DNA of 34,908 nt, taken from positions 1 to 34,908 of the forward strand of contig JAGHZQ010000012.1 in NCBI GenBank assembly GCA_017746715.1, given 5' to 3'. The notes beneath the pieces are model-generated. The model did no database searches. It was not told where the DNA came from and saw only the letters and a program-made list of their open reading frames with translations. Numbering within the stretch: position 1 is the first letter of the stretch; each line of letters opens with the position of its first letter. The position numbers and the translations under genes were made by a program. Positions 15,115 to 23,439 of the stretch are shown here, piece after piece. Origin of the DNA: Cyanobacteria bacterium SBLK (GTDB lineage: Bacteria; Cyanobacteriota; Cyanobacteriia; Cyanobacteriales; Spirulinaceae).

Positions 15115-15453
15115 TTAAAAGGCGTTTTCAATGACTCCACCTTTGAGTAATAAGGTGCCATCTGAATCGAGAATCGCGATGATTTCTTTATTAGCACCGC
15201 TTCCTCGTGTAAAAAGAACTTGGTCGGCTGGAGAATTGTTATTATCGATGTTAATCTCGATGCTCAAGGGAGAGCTTAACACTAAGTTTTCTTTATTATC
15301 CCCTCGTTTCTGAAGCTCGATTACGGTACCGATATCTCCAAAAGTTCCACCAGAACCCAACTGAATGCCAACATTTTCTCCAGCAAGAGCAGGAGTAGCG
15401 AACAGCATTACAGCTGCAAACATGACGGTTAAAACAGACCAAAGACGTTTCAT
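15115..15453 (-). CDS. Small exported hypothetical protein
   Basis: I start at ATG 15453, with AGGAGA seven bases upstream, giving 112 residues; the longer frame from 15558 lacks such a site. The N-terminus is a clear signal peptide, MKRLWSVLTVMFAAVMLF followed by ATPALA, with cleavage before GENVG. The mature part of about 88 residues is rich in Gly, Asn and Asp, with alternating hydrophobic strands (GTVIELQKRGDNKENLVLSS; EIIAILDSDGTLLLKGGVIE), suggesting a small beta-sandwich. There is no cysteine or lipobox. Likely periplasmic or secreted. I do not recognise the family. It stands alone and is convergent with the gene at 14642. Confidence 0.7.
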   Translation of the reverse strand: MKRLWSVLTVMFAAVMLFATPALAGENVGIQLGSGGTFGDIGTVIELQKRGDNKENLVLSSPLSIEINIDNNNSPADQVLFTRGSGANKEIIAILDSDGTLLLKGGVIENAF

Positions 15454-15701
15454 TTTTAGATCTCCTATATTTAAATTGAGAAATTGAGAGGCTGCGAAGA
15501 GCGAATTTAAGTAAGCGCTAAATCCAGAGAATACTCTAATTTTGCCGGTGCTTGCCATTCAACTTCTCATATTCTAACACGAAAGCAAATGGTTGTTACT
15601 CTCAATAGCTTGTAATTTGAATCACATGAAAATTGTTAATAACAGAGTTGTTTTTTCGTCTTATTGAGAATAAAAGTGGTATAGTTCTGATTAAATTAGG
15701 A

Positions 15702-15740
15702 CGATCGCAATGGTTAACGGTTGTTTCTGAAGAAGCGATC
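15702..15740. repeat. 39-bp direct repeat, copy 2
   Basis: Copy of 14995-15033 with three substitutions. The similarity appears to extend about 20 bases upstream with a 2-base gap (TCTG..AAATT.GG.CGATCGC), so it may be a relic of the 3' end of the gene at 14642. Confidence 0.7.
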
Positions 15741-15826
15741 TCGTTTCGAGAGGCTTTGGGGCATCATTGGATTATGCTTCTATTTTTTATATTTGTGTTG
15801 GCAATTCAATTGTCCTGTTCGTTGTC

Positions 15827-16041
15827 GATCCGTCAGGGATTAAAAATCCCTGTCGGTTAGCGATCGTTTAGTCGAACCACATACACAAAATCCATTAAAA
15901 TAGATTGCGATATGGCTAAAGCTACGCTACGCGATCGCTAAATTTCTCCTTTTTTAAATTGATAATTTTGAATTTTGAATTAATTTAGTCCTCTTGAGAG
16001 GACTTCTCATATGAGACGGGGAATTTGATTCCCCGGCGGAT
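15827..16041. repeat. Terminal-inverted-repeat element, copy 2 (215 bp)
   Basis: It starts GATCCGTCAGGGATTAAAAA and ends GGGGAATTTGATTCCCCGGCGGAT. It shares with copy 1 the blocks ATATGGCTAAAGC(C/T)ACGCT, AAATTGATAATTTTGAATT and AGTCCTCTT(A/G)AGAGGACTT, then ATATGAGACGGGGA. Relative to copy 1 it carries extra bases, including a HIP1 site, near 15870-15960. The ends remain complementary although their bases differ from copy 1, which suggests selection for structure. Confidence 0.8.
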
Positions 16042-16120
16042 TCTGAATGAGAGCATAAATTTAATGACCGCAATCTTTTATAATATTTGTCATAAGGCGA
16101 TTGCTTTACAAATTTAAGCT

Positions 16121-16195
16121 GTAGGTTGGGTTAAGGGACGAAACCCAACCATATTAATGCTTACGCTGGGTTACGCTGTCGCTGACCCAACCTAC
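16121..16195. repeat. GTAGGTTGGGTT inverted repeat
   Basis: GTAGGTTGGGTT at 16121 is matched in inverse by ACCCAACCTAC ending at 16195. Internal copies (ACCCAACC, GCTGGGTT) permit alternative pairings. From general knowledge, repeats of this GTAGGTTGGGTT type are common between cyanobacterial genes. Confidence 0.7.
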
Positions 16196-16228
16196 GATAT
16201 TAAAGATGAATATATGAGGACTCCAAAA

Positions 16229-16512
16229 ATGAAAGTCAAACAGCTAACAATGAAAAATTTTCGCGGTTTTGACGATATAATAATAGATTTTGAACCCAAT
16301 GAACCTACTATTTTTGTTGGAATAAATGGCTCTGGAAAATCAAGTATTTTAGATTGTTTTGCATTTCTATTGTCTCCAGTATTCATGACAAAATCTATGA
16401 ATCTCTAAGAAATGAAGTTGGAATTAAGGAAGATGAAAACAACAATATTCATCTCGCTGTTTATTATTCCATGTATTATCAAAAACCTAGCCAAAACCTT
16501 TCCCAATTGTAA
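16229..16512 (+). pseudogene. Truncated and frameshifted AAA ATPase (OLD/RecF-like N-terminus)
   Basis: The ATG at 16229 opens MKVKQLTMKNFRGFDDIIIDF with a P-loop, FVGINGSGKSSILD, the standard N-terminus of SMC-like/OLD-family AAA proteins. The frame stops at 16408. Reading one base back near 16380 continues sensibly as SIHDKIYESLRNEVGIKEDE, then NNNIHLAVYYSMYYQKP, before a stop at 16512. No Walker B or ABC signature follows, and a convergent kinase gene ends at 16582. It is a remnant of a larger ATPase, of a kind often paired with nucleases in defence operons. Confidence 0.7.
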
Positions 16513-16581
16513 ATTTATTATTACCACTTTTACCCTATGGGGGAGTCATCAATTATGTTGTCAAACGCTATTTACGATAGC

Positions 16582-18675
16582 TTAACAGACTGGCTCTAGT
16601 GTTGAGGATAACACGGCATTTTGAACGACAGGCAGCAAAATACGAAAACGCGCACCTTGTCCGGGTTCGGAAATACATTCGAGTTGACCGTTATGAAACT
16701 CGGTAACAATTTGATAGCTAATGGATAAACCCAAACCCGTTCCTTTGCCAACGGCTTTAGTAGTAAAAAAGGGATCGAATAATTTCGATTGAATGTGTTC
16801 GGGAATGCCTAAACCATTATCGGCAATTTCGATCGCGATATGGCGATCGCCTTCTATTCTACTCCGAATTGCAATTTGGGGAGATTGGGTTAGTTCGTCG
16901 CGATCGTCTGCTTCTCGCAACGCATCGATCGCATTGGCAATTAAGTTCATAAAAACCTGATTTAACTGTCCGGCATTACATTCGATTTCGGGTAAATCTC
17001 CATAATCTCGGATCGCTTGAATACCAGGATAAATTCCCTTTGCTTTTAACCGATGTTGCAAAATGGTCAGAGTATTATCAATGCCTTCGTGAATATCAAC
17101 AAATTTCATTTTTGCCTCATCCAACCGAGAAAAGTTTCGCATAGAAAGCACGATTTCTTGAATTCGTTGTGCTCCAGATTGCATGGACTGTAAGATTTGT
17201 GGAAAATCTTCAAGAAGATACTCGAGTTCGACATTTTCGATCTCTGCTTGAATTTCAGGATGAGGATTGGGATGATATCGATCGTATAAATTAAGAATTT
17301 TAATGATATCTTGGCTATATTGAAGGGCAAAATCAACATTACCGTAAATAAAACCAATCGGGTTATTAATTTCGTGAGCAATTCCTGCCACCATTTGACC
17401 TAAACCCGACATTTTTTCTGTATGGACGAGTTGCGATTGCGTTTGTTTTAGTTTCTCTAAGGTCTTTTCTAAATTTGCTTTTTGCATCTTCAGTTGTCGT
17501 TCAGAAGCAATTAAAGCCTGTAATAATGCTTCTTTCTGAGAAGATCGTTTAAGGGATAAAAAAAGATACAAAACAAGAATACCGGTCGCGAGAAAACCGA
17601 TCGCAAATGTGCCGCTCAGTTTTCCAAACGTTCCAGCAAACGCAACTTCTGGTAAAATCAATAACGACCATTCTCGATCCTCTAAATTAACAGTACGAAT
17701 GCAAACCGTCCAATCTCGACTGTAGGGACAATGACGATGTTGAGGGGAATTCGCAAGGAGTTGTTCTATTTTCGCGCTCTCAGCATCTTGAAGGAATTTT
17801 TCTTGCTGAGCATCATAGGCAACGAGAAAATGTTCTTTGGGAGAATTTAAACTTTTATTGAGAGCGGATTCTAAGCGATCGACAGGCATTTCATAGAGAT
17901 ATAAATCTAAGCCATTGGTGTTAATTCCTTTGAGAGCAGTGCGGACGATATTCTCAACTTGAAACACCGTATAAGCCACTCCTGAAAAAGATTTTTTTCG
18001 TTCTTCTCGCGTTGCTACCGAACCAGAACGATCGTAAACTGGAGCGTAAATAATGAACTCTTTATGGGTGGAAATATTGGGTATAAAACTGGGAGCGATC
18101 GCGAGAACGCTTGTGTCTCTAGCTTTCTCGATCGCGGCTTTCCTCTGCCATTCTGCAAAATGATTGTATCCGAGACGCGACTGCAAAGAGTCGTTCGGTT
18201 CGAGATATGCAGAGGGAAAATAAACGGGCATTTTCGGTGCAATTTTTCGTTCTTTCTTATCGCGACCTTGCCAAATTGTTAGGGATTTTTCCCGTTCGTA
18301 GATTTCTCGTTCTGCTTGACTTATTTTTGGAGCATAACCCACTCTTAAAACTCCCGGTGTATTTCTCAAAATTTGTAAAGAAAATTCGCGAAACTCTTCA
18401 GAAGTAACGCGATCGCTCGCTTTATAAAACCCAGAAAGAGATCGCGCAACTTGGGAGACATCATCGAGATTTTGTTGCAAGGCAAAAGCGAGATTATCTG
18501 CACGTCGATCGAATTGTTCCCAAATGCGCGATCGCTCCCAACGCGCCACAAAAACTGTCATAATTAGGGAAAGACTCAATCCCGCGATCGAGATAAACCA
18601 AACCGGGAAATAGCGCAAGTTTTGGCTGTAAAATCCGGCTAAAAAAGACTTGAGTTTTAGACTGGTCTTAGGCAT
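16582..18675 (-). CDS. CHASE-type membrane sensor histidine kinase
   Basis: A 697-residue protein. TM1 (about 22-43) is followed by a periplasmic CHASE-like sensor (about 60-330; FYKASDRVTSEEFREFS, GVLRVGYAPKISQAER, LGYNHFAEWQRK), then TM2 (about 350-370) and a coiled coil (about 375-425). The kinase core has MVAGIAHEINNP (phosphorylated His near 434), N-box LNQVFMNLIANAIDAL, and ADNGLGIP, FDPFFTTK, GKGTGLGLSIS as G/F boxes. The ATG has AAGGAG upstream. No receiver domain is attached and no response regulator is adjacent. The sensor end, with HCPYSRDWTVCIRTVNL, closely resembles that of the GGDEF-EAL protein encoded next to it, 134 bases upstream. The ligand is unknown; CHASE domains typically bind small extracellular molecules. 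Confidence 0.9.
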   Translation of the reverse strand: MPKTSLKLKSFLAGFYSQNLRYFPVWFISIAGLSLSLIMTVFVARWERSRIWEQFDRRADNLAFALQQNLDDVSQVARSLSGFYKASDRVTSEEFREFSLQILRNTPGVLRVGYAPKISQAEREIYEREKSLTIWQGRDKKERKIAPKMPVYFPSAYLEPNDSLQSRLGYNHFAEWQRKAAIEKARDTSVLAIAPSFIPNISTHKEFIIYAPVYDRSGSVATREERKKSFSGVAYTVFQVENIVRTALKGINTNGLDLYLYEMPVDRLESALNKSLNSPKEHFLVAYDAQQEKFLQDAESAKIEQLLANSPQHRHCPYSRDWTVCIRTVNLEDREWSLLILPEVAFAGTFGKLSGTFAIGFLATGILVLYLFLSLKRSSQKEALLQALIASERQLKMQKANLEKTLEKLKQTQSQLVHTEKMSGLGQMVAGIAHEINNPIGFIYGNVDFALQYSQDIIKILNLYDRYHPNPHPEIQAEIENVELEYLLEDFPQILQSMQSGAQRIQEIVLSMRNFSRLDEAKMKFVDIHEGIDNTLTILQHRLKAKGIYPGIQAIRDYGDLPEIECNAGQLNQVFMNLIANAIDALREADDRDELTQSPQIAIRSRIEGDRHIAIEIADNGLGIPEHIQSKLFDPFFTTKAVGKGTGLGLSISYQIVTEFHNGQLECISEPGQGARFRILLPVVQNAVLSSTLEPVC

Positions 18676-18809
18676 TTTTTACTCCTTTAGCTTCCCTAAC
18701 GATCTTACGCGTAGTAATTTACAAGATAACATAAATTTAATTAAGGACGAGTTTGATTGACAAAGATATAACGAAATCAAGCAGGAATTATTTGAGCAAT
18801 GACGATTCC

Positions 18810-21308
18810 TTATTTTTTGATTTCGCGATCGGTATTTTTACCGAGCAAATCGAAATGATCGTTTAAATGAGTGGGAATTGCGATGCCAAATCCTTGAGCG
18901 TAATCAAATCCCAATTGTTTGAGTTCTTCGAGTAGCGTATCATTTTCAACAAACTCGGCAATTGTTTGCACGCCAAGCACTTGACCGATACGATTAATCG
19001 CTTCAACGATGCTATAAGTAATGCGATCGCCGGCTAAATTTAAAATAAAGGCACCATCGACTTTCAGAAAATCAATGGGTAAATCGCGAAGATAGGCAAA
19101 AGAAGACATACCACTACCAAAATCATCTAAAGCAAAATAACACCCTAGAGATTTCAACTCTAAAATTAATTGACTGGCTTTACGAATATTAGCAATCGCA
19201 ACATTTTCAGTAATTTCAAAACAGATTGCAGAAGCTGGAATTTGATAATAGGCGAGTTTTTCCCGACAAAAATCGGCAAATTTTTCGTCATTTAAGGTTG
19301 CACCAGAGAGATTAATTGCATAAAGATTCTTTTGCCAATTTTCAGCCAGATTGGTTTCGCGGACAAAAAAAGAAAAATGATGTAGAAACGTTTCTAAAAC
19401 CCAGCGATCGATCGTCGGCATTAACTGATAGCGCTCGGCATCTTGAATAAATTCTGTCGGAGAAAGAGACATTTTCGAGCGATCGCGCAGCCGTAAGAGA
19501 ATTTCAATATAATTGCGATCGAGTTCGGGTTTTAATGAGAGGGTTGGCTGACAGTATAATTGCAAAAATTCGTCGGCTAATCCTTCATTGAGCCACGTTA
19601 ACCATTCAATGCCGCGATCGCCCGTTGTACCTTGATGGGTACAATGAACGCAAATACAATTTCTCCCATTCTGTTTGGCACGATAGCAAGCGGTATCTGC
19701 CATTCTCATTAATTCGAGAGGATCGCGCGTTGTAGCCGTAATTTCCGCCAGTCCCAAACTGATCCCAATCTTGAATGTTTTCTGTTCTGACGTAAATTGA
19801 AATGCACCGATCGCCGCTAAAATTTTCTCAGCTGCGAGATGGGATTCTTCGAGAGAACAATGGCGTAGCAAAAGGCAAAATTCATCGCCTCCCACCCGAG
19901 CGAGTAAATCGGTTTTGCGAATTTTGCTTTGTATGAGGTGGCTCACTGCACACAGGAGGCGATCGCCGGCTGCATGACCGCAAATATCGTTGATAATCTT
20001 AAAGCGATCTAAATCCATGCAGCAGAGTGTATGAATAGACTCCCCCGTCTGGCATTCTTTCACGGCAAGTTGGAGTTGCCTCTCGAATTCGCGACGATTT
20101 GCCAATCCGGTTAAGGGATCGCTTTTGGCTTCTTTTAAAGCCTGAATTAAGCGTTTGTTTTGCGTTTCTCGCTTAACAGACATGAGAAGATAAAGAGTCA
20201 GGCTCGCAGTGACGAGCAAACCGATCGCAAACGTCATCCCTGCCGAGCGCGGAAATCCGGAAAATTTTTCATTGGGTAAAATCAACACCGACCATTCTAA
20301 ACCTTGTAAATTCAAGGTGCGAATGCACATCGTCCAATCTTGACTATAGGGACAGTGACGCTGATTTTCATGTTTGCCGAAGAGTCGAGAAATTTGCGCG
20401 AGATGGGGGTCTTCAACGGTTTTTTGCGAGCGAGCGTCGTAAAAGAGCAGAAAACGGCGTTCGATTGCTGTTAAACCCTTCACGAGAGCGGATTCGAGGC
20501 GATCGAGATCGGTATCGTAAAGATAAAAATCCAAGTGCTGCCAATCTAATTCTTGCAGAGATGCGAGAATTGCACGATCGATTTGCACGACACTGTAAGC
20601 AACGCCGAGAAAATTCTCCTCATTGTCTACACCTTGCTTGTAGAGGGGTTGATAGACAATGAATCCTCGAGAAACGCGATGATTTGGACTCGGAAGGGTG
20701 ACGCGACTGGTGGTGACGGTGACATTGCTATCCCTTGCTTGCTCGATTGCCACCCGCCTGCGCCAATCTGCATAATGGTTATAACCGAGGAGTTGCTCTC
20801 GTTGCTCTAATGGTTCGATATAAGTGGTGGGATAATATTCGTCACCTTCAGGAGAAGGTTCTAGCGTTTCCGTGCGATCGCCTTCCCAAATAAAGGGATG
20901 GGGGATACCTCGTCGCGTTAAATCCTCCTCGAAGCGATCGCGTTGGGATTGGGGAATTCGCCGTGCAAAACCCACCCCGAGAAGGCTCGATGACTCTTGC
21001 AAAATGCGCTCGGAAAATGTGCTAAACTCTTCTACAGTAATCTCCTCGGAGGCTTCAAACAGTCCCCCGAGCGATCGCGCCACGCGGGAAGCATTATCTA
21101 AGTTGCGTTGCAAGACAAAAGCAAGGCGATCGGCTTGGCGCTCAAATTCTTGTTGGTGTTGGACTTTCTCCCGTTGGGCGATTTTGAAGGTCGTAACTCC
21201 AGATAAACCGAGGCCGATAATCGGGGTCAAGACAACAGGAATATAGGCCATTAATTTTTGCGGCTGCTGAAAAAGAGCGTGCCAGTACTTGAAAATTAAG
21301 ATCGTCAA
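18810..21308 (-). CDS. CHASE-GGDEF-EAL cyclic-di-GMP protein
   Basis: An 832-residue protein: TM1 (about 20-40), a CHASE-like sensor (about 55-350), TM2 (about 365-385), GGDEF (about 395-555) and EAL (about 570-820). The GGDEF site is intact (RVGGDEF near 472), with an RxxD inhibitory site (RKTD) five residues before it. The EAL signature reads EIL instead of EAL, but ALDDFGSG, FEITENVA, FLKVDG and AEFVE are kept, so phosphodiesterase activity is plausible. It would make and/or degrade c-di-GMP in response to the same kind of signal as the neighbouring kinase. The start is TTG with GGAG six bases upstream, in a position that gives TM1. It is divergent from the MscS genes across 251 bases that hold no gene. 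Confidence 0.92.
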   Translation of the reverse strand: MTILIFKYWHALFQQPQKLMAYIPVVLTPIIGLGLSGVTTFKIAQREKVQHQQEFERQADRLAFVLQRNLDNASRVARSLGGLFEASEEITVEEFSTFSERILQESSSLLGVGFARRIPQSQRDRFEEDLTRRGIPHPFIWEGDRTETLEPSPEGDEYYPTTYIEPLEQREQLLGYNHYADWRRRVAIEQARDSNVTVTTSRVTLPSPNHRVSRGFIVYQPLYKQGVDNEENFLGVAYSVVQIDRAILASLQELDWQHLDFYLYDTDLDRLESALVKGLTAIERRFLLFYDARSQKTVEDPHLAQISRLFGKHENQRHCPYSQDWTMCIRTLNLQGLEWSVLILPNEKFSGFPRSAGMTFAIGLLVTASLTLYLLMSVKRETQNKRLIQALKEAKSDPLTGLANRREFERQLQLAVKECQTGESIHTLCCMDLDRFKIINDICGHAAGDRLLCAVSHLIQSKIRKTDLLARVGGDEFCLLLRHCSLEESHLAAEKILAAIGAFQFTSEQKTFKIGISLGLAEITATTRDPLELMRMADTACYRAKQNGRNCICVHCTHQGTTGDRGIEWLTWLNEGLADEFLQLYCQPTLSLKPELDRNYIEILLRLRDRSKMSLSPTEFIQDAERYQLMPTIDRWVLETFLHHFSFFVRETNLAENWQKNLYAINLSGATLNDEKFADFCREKLAYYQIPASAICFEITENVAIANIRKASQLILELKSLGCYFALDDFGSGMSSFAYLRDLPIDFLKVDGAFILNLAGDRITYSIVEAINRIGQVLGVQTIAEFVENDTLLEELKQLGFDYAQGFGIAIPTHLNDHFDLLGKNTDREIKK

Positions 21309-21314
21309 TTAAAA

Positions 21315-21318
21315 CTCC
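21315..21318 (-). promoter_or_regulatory. Shine-Dalgarno supporting a TTG start
   Basis: GGAG on the minus strand, six bases before TTG 21308. No ATG in the region gives an equally complete first membrane helix. Confidence 0.6.
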
Positions 21319-21559
21319 AAAAAAGAAAATATAACCGAGCTATTTTGGAATCGATACTCGATCGATCGTCAGAGATCCCTCGCCTTCTTTAGGTTAGAGC
21401 GATCGCCTAGGTTTATCTAGTATATTGTACTTGAGAATTATTTGCAATAAGATCTGCGATCGTAAAATTGACTTGCCCGCAAATTTGATTTGACTCGGTT
21501 CGCCAGATCGGGAGATAATCAACCCGAGTAAGGCTTTACTAAATAAAGGGGAATTAAAT

Positions 21560-23269
21560 ATGACAACAATGACTATTAATATTATTACAATTGTTGCCGA
21601 AGTTAGTTTAATTCTTATCTTTCTTTTCCTAATCGATTGGTTATTTGGCAGACTCTATCGACAAATTTTCAAACTTCCTTTCCTTGCAAAAAGTAAAAAT
21701 AGTGCTGAAGAGATTCGTCGTAGCGTTCGCGGTTTTCTCCTTTTTCTCAGTTTAATTCTTTCCATAGCAATTATTGGAGCGAATGGGTTTTTAATCTATC
21801 GAGGTGAAAACGTTCGCGACTACAGTTTAGAACTCTTGCAAAGAATTCCCCAAGAAGTTTGGATTGCCATTGGTTGGCGATTGGCTCAATGTTTGGGTAT
21901 AATTATTGTTGCCAGTTTAATTTTAGGTATTGTCAATCGCGTGCTGAAGATGCTGTCGAAATCTGCTCGGAATTTCGATAAGATTGCCGAAGACGACGAG
22001 AATATTGTGGAATTTTTCAAATTCCTTAAAAATACGATTAATGCAGTTTCGTGGATGGCGATCGCCATTATTTGCGCTCAAATTCTCCTCTTACCCGAAG
22101 CCATTGCTAACAATCTCTATATTTTTATCCGTATTTATATCATTATCTCCTCTGGCGTATTAGTTTTTAAAGTTTTAGCATTAACCTACGTTACCATTGC
22201 GATCGCCTTAGCTGTTTTTCAAATTGCGACGATTATTTCTCAAAGTGTTGCAGCCCTAAATATAAAATCTGACAATTCAGACAGTTTTTCTGAGTTGTAC
22301 GCTCAACTGCGCCCCTTAATTCCCTTATTCAAGCGAGCGTTAGAGTTTATTATTTACATTACAATTGCAACCCTTGTCGTCCGACAAATTGAAGCAATTG
22401 CCGATTTAGGAAGATGGGGACCCGTCGCCATCAAACTGATTGCGATCGCCTTGATCGGTCGTATTATTATCTCAATTGTCTATTTCTTTGAAGCCGAATT
22501 ACTTCTCGGTCCCCAAGATTTAACGCCAACCCAGAGACAGCGCAGGGAAACCATAACCCCCCTTCTACAAAGCATCTCTAAATATTTGATTTACTTTGGA
22601 GCAGGGATTTGGATTCTCGATACCGTTGGCATCGATCCGGCTCCTATTCTTGCAGGGGCGGGAATTGTTGGTTTAGCCGTCGGTTTTGGGGCGCAAAATT
22701 TAGTCAACGATATTGTTTCTGGGTTCTTTATCCTCTTTGAAAACTATTATTTAGTGGGCGACTATATTGAAGCTGGTGAATTATCGGGATATGTAGAATC
22801 GATTGAATTAAGAACCACGAGAATTCGCCACCATCACGGACAAGTTCACATTCTTCGCAATGGAGATATTACCTCCATTACCAATTATTCCAAAGAGTTT
22901 GTTTATGCAGCAGTTGATATTGGTGTCGATTACGCAACCAATCTCGATCGCGTTTACGAAATTGCTGAAGCGATCGGCAAGCGCCTACAAGCAGAAAACG
23001 AAGACGTTCTCGAACCGACACAAGTCGAAGGAATTGAAGAATTTGACGATATTCGCATTATTCTGCATACCAAAACCAAAGTAAAACCGGGAAAACACTT
23101 ACAAATTCAGCGAATTTTACGAAAACGTTACAAAGAAGAATTCGATCTTGCAGGAATTTATATTCCCATTGCCGAAGCCTCCGATAAACCCGATTGGGCA
23201 ACTAAAGGCGAACAACAAGAACGCGATCGCATCGAAAAATTGGCTCGATGGCGACTGCGAAGGAAATAA
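21560..23269 (+). CDS. MscS-family mechanosensitive channel 1
   Basis: A 569-residue protein with about six or more membrane helices in the first 390 residues. The MscS core is clear: AGAGIVGLAVGFGAQNLV, followed by NDIVSGFFILFENYYLVGDYIE (about 363-403), where the first part is the pore-lining TM3 with its Gly/Ala knobs. The beta domain comes next (GYVESIELRTTRIRHHHGQ; HILRNGDITSITNYSK) and then a cytoplasmic alpha/beta cage to about 540. Such channels open under membrane tension and release solutes in hypo-osmotic shock. The long N-terminal membrane region is larger than in E. coli MscS. The gene is followed 170 bases later by a close paralogue in the same direction. Confidence 0.93.
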   Translation: MTTMTINIITIVAEVSLILIFLFLIDWLFGRLYRQIFKLPFLAKSKNSAEEIRRSVRGFLLFLSLILSIAIIGANGFLIYRGENVRDYSLELLQRIPQEVWIAIGWRLAQCLGIIIVASLILGIVNRVLKMLSKSARNFDKIAEDDENIVEFFKFLKNTINAVSWMAIAIICAQILLLPEAIANNLYIFIRIYIIISSGVLVFKVLALTYVTIAIALAVFQIATIISQSVAALNIKSDNSDSFSELYAQLRPLIPLFKRALEFIIYITIATLVVRQIEAIADLGRWGPVAIKLIAIALIGRIIISIVYFFEAELLLGPQDLTPTQRQRRETITPLLQSISKYLIYFGAGIWILDTVGIDPAPILAGAGIVGLAVGFGAQNLVNDIVSGFFILFENYYLVGDYIEAGELSGYVESIELRTTRIRHHHGQVHILRNGDITSITNYSKEFVYAAVDIGVDYATNLDRVYEIAEAIGKRLQAENEDVLEPTQVEGIEEFDDIRIILHTKTKVKPGKHLQIQRILRKRYKEEFDLAGIYIPIAEASDKPDWATKGEQQERDRIEKLARWRLRRK

Positions 23270-23439
23270 GAAAGCCAGTAATGCGATCGCTAAGTTTGCT
23301 TTTTAAGTATTTCCCGATCCCTCCCTTAACTTAGCCGCAAAAATTATAGTTTGAAAAAAAATCCATATTGATAGATAATCAGAAGGCTGAGGCGGAAACT
23401 CATTCGGCGAAGACCGTATCTACCGGAGGGACAGGGATC

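Larger units (their letters stand above)
15454..16228. other. 775-base spacer made mostly of repeats
   Basis: It holds the second 39-bp repeat (15702-15740), the second TIR element (15827-16041) and a GTAGGTTGGGTT inverted repeat (16121-16195). A 75-codon frame at 15633-15860 runs through the repeats and into the element, so I do not accept it as a gene. Confidence 0.6.

Noticed and set aside
15633..15860. 75-codon frame with a hydrophobic stretch
   Set aside because: It runs through the 39-bp repeat and into the terminal-inverted-repeat element, has no Shine-Dalgarno site, and its composition follows the repeats.
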